From AP-15 sp963747735 (GTDB lineage: Bacteria; Pseudomonadota; Alphaproteobacteria; ATCC43930; CGMCC-115725): a stretch of DNA of 64,000 nt. The stretch is from contig CAVVGE010000019.1 in NCBI GenBank assembly GCA_963747735.1, forward strand, positions 682,001 through 746,000, written 5' to 3'. How positions within the stretch are numbered: the first letter of the stretch is position 1; each line of letters opens with the position of its first letter. The notes beneath the pieces are model-generated. The model was not told the DNA's origin. It saw nothing but the letters and a program-made list of their open reading frames with translations, and did no database searches. The translations under genes were made by a program, and so were the position numbers. Positions 1 through 8,378 of the stretch are shown one piece after another.

Positions 1-333
1 CATCTCGATCCCGGTGACACCCGCGACCGGCACCCGCGCTTTGCCGGCGACAATTTTGCGAAGAACCGCGCGCTCGTCGAAAAGATCGAGGCGATCGCCA
101 AGGAGAAAGGCTGCACCCCGGCGCAGCTCTGCCTCGCCTGGCTAATGGCGCAGGGACCGGACGTGATCCCGATCCCCGGCACCAAGCAGACCGCCCGCCT
201 CGAAGAAAATCTCGGCGCCCTCACAGTCCACCTGAGCCCGGCCGACATCGACAGCATCTCCGCCGCAATCCCGCCCGGCGCCGCGGCCGGCACCCGCTAC
301 CCCGAAGGCGGCATGCGCGGGGTGTACATCTGA
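1..333 (+). CDS. Aldo/keto reductase, C-terminal part (5' end outside window)
   Basis: Reading frame 1 is open from the first base to a TGA at 331-333 and gives about 110 residues of an NADPH-dependent aldo/keto reductase. Visible are RHPRFAGDNFAKN, the helix with CTPAQLCLAWLMAQGPDV, the cofactor-binding segment IPIPGTKQTARLEENLGAL (the PIPGT(K/R) signature that contacts the NADP 2'-phosphate in the family) and the end of the barrel, LSPADIDSI. The catalytic Tyr/Lys/His/Asp lie upstream and cannot be checked. Family assignment is secure; the substrate cannot be inferred. Confidence 0.9.
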   Translation, partial: HLDPGDTRDRHPRFAGDNFAKNRALVEKIEAIAKEKGCTPAQLCLAWLMAQGPDVIPIPGTKQTARLEENLGALTVHLSPADIDSISAAIPPGAAAGTRYPEGGMRGVYI

Positions 334-821
334 AGCGGCGCCATGGGCTTTTCAGCGTCTGCCCCGTCCTCCGCGTGCGGCGGGTGTGTGCACATCAGAA
401 TAGCCGCACGCTACTGGCTGCAGAGCTGATGATCTTCAAGGAAGTAGGGATGATGAACGCGCACTTTCATCTTAGGGCCGCAGGCGCGTTATAGTCGCGG
501 TCATCTCGGCCCGGATCGGGCGCCGCAAGCAGCTGCGAAGGGGGTTAAATTATCGGGGGCAAATCGGGCCAGCCGGCCGGTATGGCCGGGGCGGGTGGTG
601 CTACGGTAGACGCGACGGCGAACATGCCGCAACTGGGCCAAGCTGCATGTTGAGGGGCTGGCCGTAAGTCCCGACGCCGGCATAGCCTACACGGCGCTTT
701 TACGGGTGAGTTCTGAGCCTATCTTGTGGTAAACGTAATCCCTTGATCTGGAACGGCCAAGTCGGTTTATCGAATGTTTTGACTTATGCACCGGCAGAGT
801 TGGAGCCGAAGAGACGCATAA
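334..821. other. Intergenic stretch without convincing gene
   Basis: About 490 bp separate the reductase from the terminator of the next, opposite-strand gene. Short open frames on both strands (for example 501-683 minus) are Arg/Pro-rich, lack a recognisable domain and have no good ribosome binding site. I see no RNA gene or clear repeat here. Confidence 0.5.
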
Positions 822-866
822 CGAGAAGAAGAAACTGGATCGGAGATGGGATGATCTCCGATCCAG
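822..866 (-). terminator. Rho-independent terminator of the SnoaL-like gene
   Basis: A perfect 13-bp inverted repeat (835-847 and 854-866, CTGGATCGGAGAT with its complement) with a 6-base loop. On the minus strand it is followed by a T-rich tract (TTTCTTCTTCT). It lies 14 bp beyond the stop of the minus-strand gene at 880, the expected place for its intrinsic terminator. Confidence 0.8.
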
Positions 867-879
867 CCCTCGTCCCCCG

Positions 880-1329
880 TCAGGCCGCTTTTAAGATGCG
901 AAGCTGCGTGAGCGCGGTGACGCCGTCATCGAGGCCGACTTCCTCGGCGATCATGCGGTTCTCGACGCGCAGCACGGTCGTTCCCGTAAAATGCATCTTC
1001 CGACCGGATGCCGCCGGCAGTGAGCCGACGAGAAAATCGCTGAACGCCGGCCCGGTGTGAGTGCCGCCCCCTTCCCATCGGCCGACGACATAGTCGCCCT
1101 CGGCGATGAGATCGGCCGCACCCCAGAATTTGAGGTCGGGGAATGCGGCGCGGAAATCGAGCATGAAATTCCGCACGCTCTCGCGACCCCGACGCGGCAC
1201 ATGCAGTGAATACTGGAGCAGCATGTCGGGTGCTGCGAGTTCATCGATGATCTGCGGGTTCCACGGATTACCCCAGAACCCCTCGAACCAGCGCCCGACG
1301 AGGGTCTTGTTCTCCTGTTCGCGTGACAT
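880..1329 (-). CDS. SnoaL-like / NTF2-fold polyketide-cyclase family protein
   Basis: 149 residues starting MSREQENKTLVGRWFEGFW. The pattern of an N-terminal helix, then FRAAFPDLKFWGAADLIAEG, then YVVGRWEGGGTHTGP and a C-terminal strand FTGTTVLRVENRMIAEE is typical of SnoaL-like ester cyclases and related NTF2-fold proteins (usual length 130-150). I chose the ATG at 1329 because AGGAGA stands 7 bases upstream and the longer frame to 1503 adds a non-family N-terminus. The family includes enzymes and proteins of unknown role; no catalytic function can be assigned. It is monocistronic with its own terminator. Confidence 0.75.
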   Translation of the reverse strand: MSREQENKTLVGRWFEGFWGNPWNPQIIDELAAPDMLLQYSLHVPRRGRESVRNFMLDFRAAFPDLKFWGAADLIAEGDYVVGRWEGGGTHTGPAFSDFLVGSLPAASGRKMHFTGTTVLRVENRMIAEEVGLDDGVTALTQLRILKAA

Positions 1330-1772
1330 CTTGGTCTCTCCTGGTGTGGGGGGAGCGTTCTCGCCACCGTCCAAAAGCCGGGCAAGTTCGGGACGCAGCC
1401 CATCGCCTCGGCACGCCGCAATCGCATGAAGAGGGCCAAGGTTGGTGAGCATTAATCGAACTCCCGGTGAGTGAGCCGCTGTCGCTCTCGACCTGGACAC
1501 CACTACGCCCCGGGCCGGGTGGCCTTATATCCGTTTCTTGCTTTTTGATTCCTCCCGCTGGTTGCGGGAACACCTTTGGTCTCACGAACCGGCCCTCATC
1601 GCGCCATAGGCACGAGTCCGATAAGCGTTAGGAGCGATTCCGAAATTGTTGATTAATCCAACATTCCTGCCCGTCGCGTCGAAAATCGCCGTCGCTCTCC
1701 AACTCCCGCTGCTTCCCTCTCGCGCGCTCAATGGGTCGTCGTTTTCGGCTGCGGAGTGTTTTGACCGGTAGG
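1330..1772. other. Intergenic region with no supported gene
   Basis: Between the SnoaL-like gene and the small hypothetical gene. It contains a minus-strand open frame of 96 codons (1582-1872) that overlaps the hypothetical gene in another frame and has no recognisable domain or good start site. I see no terminator or RNA. Confidence 0.4.
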
Positions 1773-2045
1773 TTACGGCTCTTTCCTTTCCGATGTCGTT
1801 TCGGGGCGGACAACACGGGCCGACCTCCTGGACAGGAATTTGTTCCTCATCAAATAATCTATAGCATGCCAACTCTGCGCAGTTGCGCGTCGAAACTCGT
1901 CGATCTGCTCTCGCGTCAGCGGCTTGCCCTCTTCTAAGGGTAGCCGACTCTGAATCGTCACTATTCTCATTAAGTCATCTATAACTTCCGGATGTATTGG
2001 TGGCTCCATACGTCGTATTTTCTGTTCCTCACGCACTTCTAACAT
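1773..2045 (-). CDS. Small hypothetical protein in a lower-GC patch
   Basis: 90 residues, MLEVREEQKIRRMEPPIHPE onwards, charged and probably helical, with no family I recognise. The ATG at 2045 has AGGAG four bases upstream, and the upstream region is AT-rich, so expression is plausible. The local composition (about 1850-2230) is clearly less GC-rich than the neighbours, suggesting acquired DNA. An overlapping frame at 1582-1872 on the same strand could be an alternative or a broken continuation, but its composition is less protein-like. Confidence 0.45.
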   Translation of the reverse strand: MLEVREEQKIRRMEPPIHPEVIDDLMRIVTIQSRLPLEEGKPLTREQIDEFRRATAQSWHAIDYLMRNKFLSRRSARVVRPETTSERKEP

Positions 2046-2243
2046 TGCGCTCCTAATTTATTGAAGCATATGATAATTTTTGCATTACTTTTTTCGAGCG
2101 GATTGTCAGACCGGATGCGAACGTCCGATCCATCAGTACCAATCGGCGCTATCACAAAGCACGTCTTTGATGGCATAGGCTCGCTCCCCCAACCGGGCGG
2201 TTGAATTAATAACCTGCGACCCGTCGCGCAAAATTACAAGATG
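2046..2243. other. AT-rich intergenic region
   Basis: Lower-GC DNA upstream of the small minus-strand gene, likely holding its promoter. The minus strand carries TATCAT and AATTAT-like hexamers around 2065-2080, but no confident -35/-10 pair can be chosen. No coding signal. Confidence 0.4.
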
Positions 2244-3587
2244 TCAGCATCCCCAAGGGCATACTGATGAGGAACTCCATATGTTGCGTTTCTTGCGCGC
2301 CCGCCGTGCGTCGTCAATGGCGCATAAAGGCCCATTCTGGAAAACGATCGAAGTAGGAGTAGCGCCCCAAATATCTGAGTGTTGCGCCGCTATTTTATCT
2401 GTATCCCCCGCGTACGGGTGAGGATTCGGGTGGGCCGGGTCGGTGAGGGGGATCAGCGCAAATCGACGATTTCGATCCAGTTGGGCATTTTGCCCATCGG
2501 GTATTGCTTCAAGGGGGTAAGCGCGCCGGATTGCGGGTCGATGCGGTAGGTGGTCATCGCGTTCGAAATCGAGGCCGACCGATAAGAGGAAGCGGCCGCG
2601 CGGGTCGATGTTGAAGCCGCGCGGGGTCTTTTCGGTCGGCCAATGGCCGATCGGCGACAGCGTGCCCTTGTCGGGGTCGATGCGATAGCCGGCCAAGGTG
2701 CTGGTCTTGCGCTCGCTGCCGTAAAGGAATTGCCCGTCCGGCGTCACGTGCAGATCGGCGGCGGCGGGCTGCGCCGTAAAGCCCGGCGGGCGCGCATCGA
2801 CAAATTGCAACTCGGTCAAGGTGCCGCTGGCGGGATCGATGGCGTAGGTGCCGATCGTGTCGGTGGTCTCGGTGATCAGGTAGAGAAACCGCCGGTTCGG
2901 GTGCAGCGCCATGTGCCGCGGCCCGGCGCCAGGCTTGGTGTGGACGGCACCCGGCCCGTTCGGCGACAAGGTCCCGGCGGCGGGGTCGAATTTCCACTCC
3001 ATGACGATGTCGGCGCCGAGGCTCGTGGCATAGCAATACTTGTTCGCGGCATCGACCAGGATGCAATGCGATTTGGGCCGGTTCGGCACGATCTGCGTCG
3101 GCTTTTCGACGATATGGCCGTCTCCGTCGATCGGGTTGATCGAGAGCTGGTTGCCCGGATAGGAGGCGGCGAGCAGCCAATGCCCGGTGCGGTCGGTCGA
3201 GAGATAGGCCATGCTGGCGGTGAGCGGCGTCGTTGCGAGATGAGAGAGCCGGCCGCTCGCATGGTCGATGGCAAAGCTCGACGCCGGGAAATTGTCGCTG
3301 CGCAATGCGGCAAAAAGGAAACGGTGGTCCGGGGTGACCGCCATCGGCATGCTGGAGGGCGACGGCTTTTGCGTGCCGGGCACCGCGACCTTGTCGATCG
3401 CCGTCAGCTCGCCGCTGTCGCGGTTCATCGCAAAGACGCCGATCTCCTTGCTGCCGGCGTTCGACACATAGACCACGGTTTCCGGCGCCGGTTGCGCTGC
3501 CGCGCGCCGCGTCGCGACAAAGGGGCCGGCGATGCCGACGGCGCCGAGCGCCAGCGCTTGCCGTCGCGTCAGGCTTTGTCTTTTCAT
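2244..3587 (-). CDS. Tat-exported lactonase-family (YbhE-like) seven-bladed propeller protein, frameshifted near the C-terminus
   Basis: Related to 6-phosphogluconolactonase/3-carboxymuconate-cyclase-like propellers: VVYVSNAGSKEIGVFAMNR, then repeated blades such as GPRHMALHPNRRFLYLI and DLHVTPDGQFLYGSERKT. A Tat-type leader (LTRRQALALGAVGIAG) follows the start; ATG 3587 has GGGAGG six bases upstream. From about codon 341 the frame departs from its tandem paralogue: after RGRFLLSVGLD the current frame reads a low-complexity tail to 2244. Shifting by one base at the AAA run 2566-2568 restores TTYRIDPQSGALTPL and an ending EIVDLR with stop at 2453, matching the paralogue. The ancestral gene is therefore 2453-3587 with one extra base. 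The export signal suggests a periplasmic propeller; the substrate is unknown. Confidence 0.8.
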   Translation of the reverse strand: MKRQSLTRRQALALGAVGIAGPFVATRRAAAQPAPETVVYVSNAGSKEIGVFAMNRDSGELTAIDKVAVPGTQKPSPSSMPMAVTPDHRFLFAALRSDNFPASSFAIDHASGRLSHLATTPLTASMAYLSTDRTGHWLLAASYPGNQLSINPIDGDGHIVEKPTQIVPNRPKSHCILVDAANKYCYATSLGADIVMEWKFDPAAGTLSPNGPGAVHTKPGAGPRHMALHPNRRFLYLITETTDTIGTYAIDPASGTLTELQFVDARPPGFTAQPAAADLHVTPDGQFLYGSERKTSTLAGYRIDPDKGTLSPIGHWPTEKTPRGFNIDPRGRFLLSVGLDFERDDHLPHRPAIRRAYPLEAIPDGQNAQLDRNRRFALIPLTDPAHPNPHPYAGDTDKIAAQHSDIWGATPTSIVFQNGPLCAIDDARRARKKRNIWSSSSVCPWGC

Positions 3588-3638
3588 CGTTTCCTCCCGA
3601 GCGTTGCGAGGCGTCATAACACGTGCAACTCCGCCGCC

Positions 3639-4682
3639 TCAGCGCAAATCGACGATTTCGATCCAGCTCGGCATTTTGCCGAGGCGGTGCTGGTGCAGCG
3701 GCGCGAGGGCGCCCGATTGCGGGTCGATGGCGTAGACCGTCAGCGCGTTCGAGGCGAGCCCGGCGGCGAAGAGAAACCGGCCGCGCGGGTCGATGGCAAA
3801 GGCACGCGGCGTGGTCTCGGTCGGCCAGCGGCCGATCTTTGAGAGGGTGCCGCGCTCGGGGTCGATGCGGAAGCCGATCAAGGCGCTGGTGCAGCGTTCG
3901 CTGGCATAGACGAAATGCCCGTCGGGGGTGACGTGCAGATCGGCCGCCGAGGGCTTGCCGGCGAAGTCGCGGGGCAGCGTCGGTAAGGTCTGCAGCTCGG
4001 TCAACGTGCCGGCAACCGGATCGGCGGCGTAGGTGCCGATCGTCGCGTCGGTCTCGTTCAGCAGATAGAGGAACCGGTCGCTCGGGTGGAATGCGAGATG
4101 GCGCGGGCCGGCATCGGCTTTGGTCGAGACCGTGGCGGGGTCGTTTGACGCGACCGTGCCGGTCTGCGCGTCAAAGCGCAGCTGCATGATGACGTCGGCG
4201 CCGAGATTGGTGCAGTAGGCAAAGCGGTTCGACGCGTCGAGGATGACGCAATGCGCTTTGGGCCGGTTCGGGATGATCTGGGTCGGCTTCTCGACGACAC
4301 GGCCGGCGCCGTCGATCGGGTTGATCGCGAGCTTGTTGCCGGGATAGGACGCGCCGAGCAGAAACCGGCCGGCCCGGTCGGTGACGATATAAGCCATGCT
4401 GTCGGCGAGCGCTGCGGTGCCGAGATGAGCGAGCCGGCCGCTTGCCGGATCGATCGCAAAGCTCGACACCGGAAAGGGCGCGCTGCGCAACGCGGCGTAG
4501 AGAAAACGGCGGTTGGGGCTGATCGCCATCGGAATGCTGGTCGGCGAGGGCTCCGCGGTGCCGGGCACGGCGACCCGCTCGACCGGGTCGAGCGCGCCGC
4601 TCGAGCGGTCCATCGCGAAGACGTGGATCTCCTTGCTGCCCGCGTTCGAGACATAGACGACGGTTCCGGGCATCTCGGGCAT
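3639..4682 (-). CDS. Lactonase-family (YbhE-like) beta-propeller protein
   Basis: 347 residues, the usual length for the 6-phosphogluconolactonase/YbhE family, with the same blade motifs as the gene before it (VVYVSNAGSKEIHVFAMDR, GPRHLAFHPSDRFLYLL, DLHVTPDGHFVYASERC) and an intact C-terminus ending EIVDLR. Unlike its neighbour it has no leader, so it is predicted cytosolic. The start at 4682 has AGGGAGGG seven bases upstream and lies three bases after the stop of the glutathione transferase gene, implying one operon. The reaction is inferred only from the family: hydrolysis of a sugar or muconate-type lactone. Confidence 0.85.
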   Translation of the reverse strand: MPEMPGTVVYVSNAGSKEIHVFAMDRSSGALDPVERVAVPGTAEPSPTSIPMAISPNRRFLYAALRSAPFPVSSFAIDPASGRLAHLGTAALADSMAYIVTDRAGRFLLGASYPGNKLAINPIDGAGRVVEKPTQIIPNRPKAHCVILDASNRFAYCTNLGADVIMQLRFDAQTGTVASNDPATVSTKADAGPRHLAFHPSDRFLYLLNETDATIGTYAADPVAGTLTELQTLPTLPRDFAGKPSAADLHVTPDGHFVYASERCTSALIGFRIDPERGTLSKIGRWPTETTPRAFAIDPRGRFLFAAGLASNALTVYAIDPQSGALAPLHQHRLGKMPSWIEIVDLR

Positions 4683-4685
4683 GTC

Positions 4686-5312
4686 TCATCCCTCCCTTTG
4701 CAATTGCCGCGCCTTTTGCGCCGCCGGCCGGTCGTGACAGGCTTTCAGCCACGCCTCCACCTTTGGAACGGCGGCAAAATCGACGCGCGCCTGGCGCGCC
4801 CATGACAGCACGGCGGCGACATTGAGATCGGCGACGGTGAAATGGTCGCCGAGCAGATAGGGGCTCGCGGCGACAGCCCCGTCGAGCACGTGCAATGGCG
4901 CGGCGAGCGCGCGCTCGGCAGCATCGGCGGCGGCGGTGTCGCGCTTGTCCTCGGGGCCGATCCGGTTCAGCAGCACAGTCAGCGCCGGCCGCTCGATTTC
5001 GGTCATCGCCCAAAAGCTCCATTGCCAGGCCCGAGCCTCGTCTTCCAGAAGCTGCGGATAGAGCCCGCGCGCGCCGCTCCCGAATTTCTTGGCGAGGTAG
5101 AGGTTGATCGCCATCAACTCCCACAACACGAAGCCACCGTCGTCGATTACCGGGACGTGGCCGTTCGGGTTGAGCTGCAAATGCTCCGGCCGATGCGTGC
5201 CGCCATCGGCGAAATCGACCTTCACATGTTCGTAATCGAGCCCGAGCTCGGCCGCCAGCCACAGCGTGCGGAAGGCGCGCGAGCGCGCCACGCCATAAAT
5301 CTTGAGCGTCAT
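4686..5312 (-). CDS. Glutathione S-transferase family protein
   Basis: 208 residues. The N-terminal thioredoxin-like domain begins MTLKIYGVARSRAFRTLWLA, with the glutathione-binding segment LNPNGHVPVIDDGGFVLWEL (cis-Pro and the E-(S/L) pair). The helical C-terminal domain carries PYLLGDHFTVADLNVAAVL, the N-capping/hydrophobic-staple signature of GSTs. Ser10 or Ser12 in the first loop may serve as the catalytic hydroxyl. I chose the ATG at 5312 (GGAGG eight bases upstream) over an in-frame longer start. First gene of the operon with the two lactonases, so a joint role in detoxification or catabolism is possible. Confidence 0.88.
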   Translation of the reverse strand: MTLKIYGVARSRAFRTLWLAAELGLDYEHVKVDFADGGTHRPEHLQLNPNGHVPVIDDGGFVLWELMAINLYLAKKFGSGARGLYPQLLEDEARAWQWSFWAMTEIERPALTVLLNRIGPEDKRDTAAADAAERALAAPLHVLDGAVAASPYLLGDHFTVADLNVAAVLSWARQARVDFAAVPKVEAWLKACHDRPAAQKARQLQREG

Positions 5313-5540
5313 CGACCGGTCCTCCATGCGCGTCAATCCTGCGGGCCAGCATAGCGCAACTCGGGATCGGCGGGACCCAGAGGCGAACACCGGCAGCGCC
5401 GCCCGCAGCTTTCACCAAGCTGACGCCGAGGGCGGGGCGCGGCGGTTGACAGCACCGATTGCGCCCGATACCAAACGCTGGCGACCCGCCAACAACAACA
5501 CAGCCGCGGATGCGCCATAGGGCGCAAGGGAGCAAGCGCA

Positions 5541-6578
5541 TTGCCGGCACTGCTGGAAGTCAAGGATCTGCATACCGAGTTTCGCACCGGGGCCGGGATC
5601 GTTTCGGCGGTCGATGGCGTCTCGTACAATGTCGAGCGCGGCGAGACCGTGGCGATCGTCGGCGAGAGCGGCTCGGGCAAGACCGTCGGCGCCTTATCCT
5701 TGCTGCGGCTGATCCCGCACCCACCGGGGCGCATCACCAAGGGCGAGATCCTGTTTGGCGGGCGCGACCTGTTGCAGCTTTCCGACGAGGGAATGCGCCA
5801 GGTGCGCGGCGGCGATATCGGCATGATCTTTCAGGAGCCGATGACCTCGCTAAACCCGGTTTTGACGATCGGCCGGCAGATCACCGAGACCCTCGAGCAG
5901 CATCGCGGCGCCGACCGCGCCACCGCCCAGCGGCGTGCCATCGAGGTGCTGGGGCTGGTCGGCATCGCCGATCCGGTGCGCCGGCTCAAGCAATACCCGC
6001 ACCAGCTGTCGGGCGGGATGCGGCAGCGGGTGATGATCGCGATCGCGATCGCCTGCGACCCGAAGCTGATCATCGCCGACGAGCCGACGACCGCGCTCGA
6101 CGTGACGATCCAGGCGCAAATCCTCGAATTGATGAAGGAATTGACCCGGCGGCTCGGGGTCGCGCTGATCATCATCACCCACAATCTCGGGGTGGTGGCG
6201 CGCTACGCCAACCGGGTCAACGTCATGTATGCCGGGCGCATCGTCGAGAGCGGGCCTGCGGCGGCGATCTACCACAACCCGCAGCATCCCTATACGATCG
6301 CCTTGCTGCGCTCGGTGCCGCGGCTGGACCTGCCGCGCCAGGCGCGGCTCGACCCGGTGGACGGCCAACCGCCCGATTTGACCCGGCTCGACGCCGGCTG
6401 CTCGTTCCGGCCGCGCTGCCGGTTTGCGATCGATCTATGCGCCCGGCGCCGGCCGCCGCTCGAAGCGGGGCACGACGCGCAGCATCTGGCCGCCTGCTTT
6501 CGCAGCCGCGAGATCGGCGCAGAACCGCAAACGGCCGAGCGCCCGCGCGAACGCGCCGCCGGGGTCGCCGCCAGCTGA
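5541..6578 (+). CDS. Oligopeptide/dipeptide-type ABC transporter ATP-binding protein (DppD/OppD family)
   Basis: 345 residues. Walker A GESGSGKT at 41-48, Q-loop IFQEPMTSLNP, signature LSGGMRQRV, Walker B KLIIADEPTTALD, H-loop ITHN, and the C-terminal oligopeptide-transporter extension with HPYTIALLRSVP and the Cys-rich CSFRPRCRFAIDLC. It would energise import by the permease pair at 14819-16709 together with the second ATPase at 11653. The start is a TTG at 5541, placed by AAGGGAGC eight bases upstream; no in-frame ATG fits. First gene of the locus, 25 bases before the first binding-protein gene. Confidence 0.93.
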   Translation: MPALLEVKDLHTEFRTGAGIVSAVDGVSYNVERGETVAIVGESGSGKTVGALSLLRLIPHPPGRITKGEILFGGRDLLQLSDEGMRQVRGGDIGMIFQEPMTSLNPVLTIGRQITETLEQHRGADRATAQRRAIEVLGLVGIADPVRRLKQYPHQLSGGMRQRVMIAIAIACDPKLIIADEPTTALDVTIQAQILELMKELTRRLGVALIIITHNLGVVARYANRVNVMYAGRIVESGPAAAIYHNPQHPYTIALLRSVPRLDLPRQARLDPVDGQPPDLTRLDAGCSFRPRCRFAIDLCARRRPPLEAGHDAQHLAACFRSREIGAEPQTAERPRERAAGVAAS

Positions 6579-6603
6579 AAGCAAAAATCTGCGGGAGGAA
6601 CCG

Positions 6604-8232
6604 ATGAAAAAGAGGTCGGTCGGATTGGGCAGAGCGGCCCTGTTGATCGCCGGTCTCGGCATGGTGCTCGCCACCGCGGCCTGGGCGGCGGGCTCGGAGG
6701 AGGAGGCGCCGAAACGCGGCGGCACCCTCACCTATGTGATCCCGGCCGACGCGCCGCCTTCGTTTGACGGCCACCGCGAAGGCACCTTTGCGACGCTGCA
6801 CGCGGTCGCACCGTTTTACAGCGTCTTGATCCGGGTCAATCCGGAAAACCCGTCCTCCACGACGGATTTCGTCTGTGATCTGTGCACGGTCATGCCGACC
6901 CCGGCCGATGGCGGCAAGGCCTACACCTTCAAGATCCGCTCGGGCGTCAAGTTCCATGACGGCGCCGACCTCACCGCAGCCGATGTGGCGGCGAGCTGGG
7001 ATGGGATCATTCATCCGCCCAAGGGGTCGATCAGCCCGCGCGCCAGCTGGTACGATATGGTTGACACAGTCACCGCGCCCGACCCCTCGACCGTCGTCTT
7101 TCACCTGAAGTTCGCGACCAACGCCTTTTTGCCGGCGCTCGCCGACCCGTTTGCCTTTGTCTACAAGAAATCCATTCTCGACAAGAATCCGCGCTGGTAC
7201 GAGAAGAACATCATGGGCTCCGGCCCGTTCAAATTCGCCGGCTACCAGGCTGGCGAGTCGATCAAGGGCGAGCGCAACCCCGACTACTACCGCAAGCCGC
7301 TGCCTTACCTCGACGGATTTGTCGGAATTTTTGCTCCGAAGCAGGCGGTGCGGGTCGATGCGATCCGCGCCGACCGGGCGGCGATCGAGTTCCGCGGCCT
7401 GCCGCCCTCGGCCATCGAGCAGCTGAAGCAGGAGCTCGACGGCAAGATCGAGGTGCAGCAGAGCGATTGGAATTGCGGCAATCTGGTGCAGCCGAACCAC
7501 CAGAAAAAGCCGTTTGACGACGCCCGCGTGCGCCGCGCCTTGACCCTCGCGATCGACCGCTGGGGCGGGGCGCCGGCGCTCGCCAAGATCGCCGATGTGC
7601 GCACCGTCGGCGGCATCGTCTTTCCGGGCTCGCCGCTGGCGCCGAGCAAGTCGGAGCTCGAGCAGGTTGCCGGCTTCTGGCCCGACGCCGAAAAGTCGCG
7701 GGCCGAGGCGCGCCGGCTGCTGAAGGAAGCCGGGGCGGAGGGCCTGTCCTTTACCCTCCTCAACCGCAATGTCGACCAGCCCTACAAATACGTCGGCACC
7801 TGGCTCGTCGACCAGTGGAGCAAGATCGGGCTGCACGTCACGCAGCAGGTGCTTTCAACCGGCCCCGAGCTGGCGGCGCTGCGCAGCGGCAATTTCGAGG
7901 TTGCGCTGATCGCCAACTGCCACGGCGTGGTCAATCCGCTGCTCGATGTGCAGGCATTCCTGCCGCCCTCGGTCTACAGCGCCAATTACGGCTATTACGA
8001 AGACCCCAAAGAGGTCGATCTCTACAACAGGATGTTGCGCGAGACCGACTTCAAGAAACAGCGGGCGCTGATGCTCGATTTCGAAAAATACACCGTCGAT
8101 ACCGAGACGCACGAGATCTGGGTCCTGTGGTGGCACCGGATCATCCCTTACCGGTCCTATGTCAAGGGCTGGAAGATCAGCCCGAGCCACTACCTCAACC
8201 AGGATTTGTCGATGATCTGGCTCGACAAGTGA
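6604..8232 (+). CDS. ABC transporter substrate-binding protein, family 5 (paralogue 1)
   Basis: 542 residues with a Sec leader (MKKRSVGLGRAALLIAGLG to about AWAAG) followed by the family-5 extracellular solute-binding fold: PKRGGTLTYVIPADAPPSFD, YTFKIRSGVKFHDGADLTAADV, MGSGPFKF, VRRALTLAIDR. It has four Cys shared by three of the four paralogues: the VCDLC pair, one in DWNCGN and one in ANCHGVVNP. The start at 6604 has GGGAGGA upstream. Expected to bind a peptide-like or opine-like ligand in the periplasm and deliver it to the permeases downstream. The stop codon overlaps an in-frame ATG of the next gene (TGATG). Confidence 0.9.
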   Translation: MKKRSVGLGRAALLIAGLGMVLATAAWAAGSEEEAPKRGGTLTYVIPADAPPSFDGHREGTFATLHAVAPFYSVLIRVNPENPSSTTDFVCDLCTVMPTPADGGKAYTFKIRSGVKFHDGADLTAADVAASWDGIIHPPKGSISPRASWYDMVDTVTAPDPSTVVFHLKFATNAFLPALADPFAFVYKKSILDKNPRWYEKNIMGSGPFKFAGYQAGESIKGERNPDYYRKPLPYLDGFVGIFAPKQAVRVDAIRADRAAIEFRGLPPSAIEQLKQELDGKIEVQQSDWNCGNLVQPNHQKKPFDDARVRRALTLAIDRWGGAPALAKIADVRTVGGIVFPGSPLAPSKSELEQVAGFWPDAEKSRAEARRLLKEAGAEGLSFTLLNRNVDQPYKYVGTWLVDQWSKIGLHVTQQVLSTGPELAALRSGNFEVALIANCHGVVNPLLDVQAFLPPSVYSANYGYYEDPKEVDLYNRMLRETDFKKQRALMLDFEKYTVDTETHEIWVLWWHRIIPYRSYVKGWKISPSHYLNQDLSMIWLDK

Positions 8233-8254
8233 TGGGCTACAGCGGGAGGCGGTG

Positions 8255-8378
8255 GTCATTCCGGGGCGTGGCCAGCGGCCGCGAGCCCGGAACCCATGCA
8301 CACCGGCCCACGATCATGGCGGCGCAATCCGGTGTTCATAGGTTCCGGGCCTGCCCTTGCAGGGCATCCCGGAATGAC
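8255..8378. repeat. Palindromic intergenic repeat element inserted at the 5' end of paralogue 2
   Basis: About 124 bp bounded by complementary ends, GTCATTCCGGG (from 8255) and CCCGGAATGAC (to 8378), with inner arms GAGCCCGGAACCCATG and GGTTCCGGGC. This layout matches the dispersed palindromic repeats found in many Alphaproteobacteria. It separates the apparent ribosome binding site GGGAGG (8244-8249) from the leader peptide of the downstream binding protein. Confidence 0.75.

Noticed and set aside
743..1060. Plus-strand open frame of 105 codons near the SnoaL-like gene
   Set aside because: It crosses the perfect terminator hairpin at 835-866 and overlaps the SnoaL-like gene in antisense; no domain or ribosome binding site.
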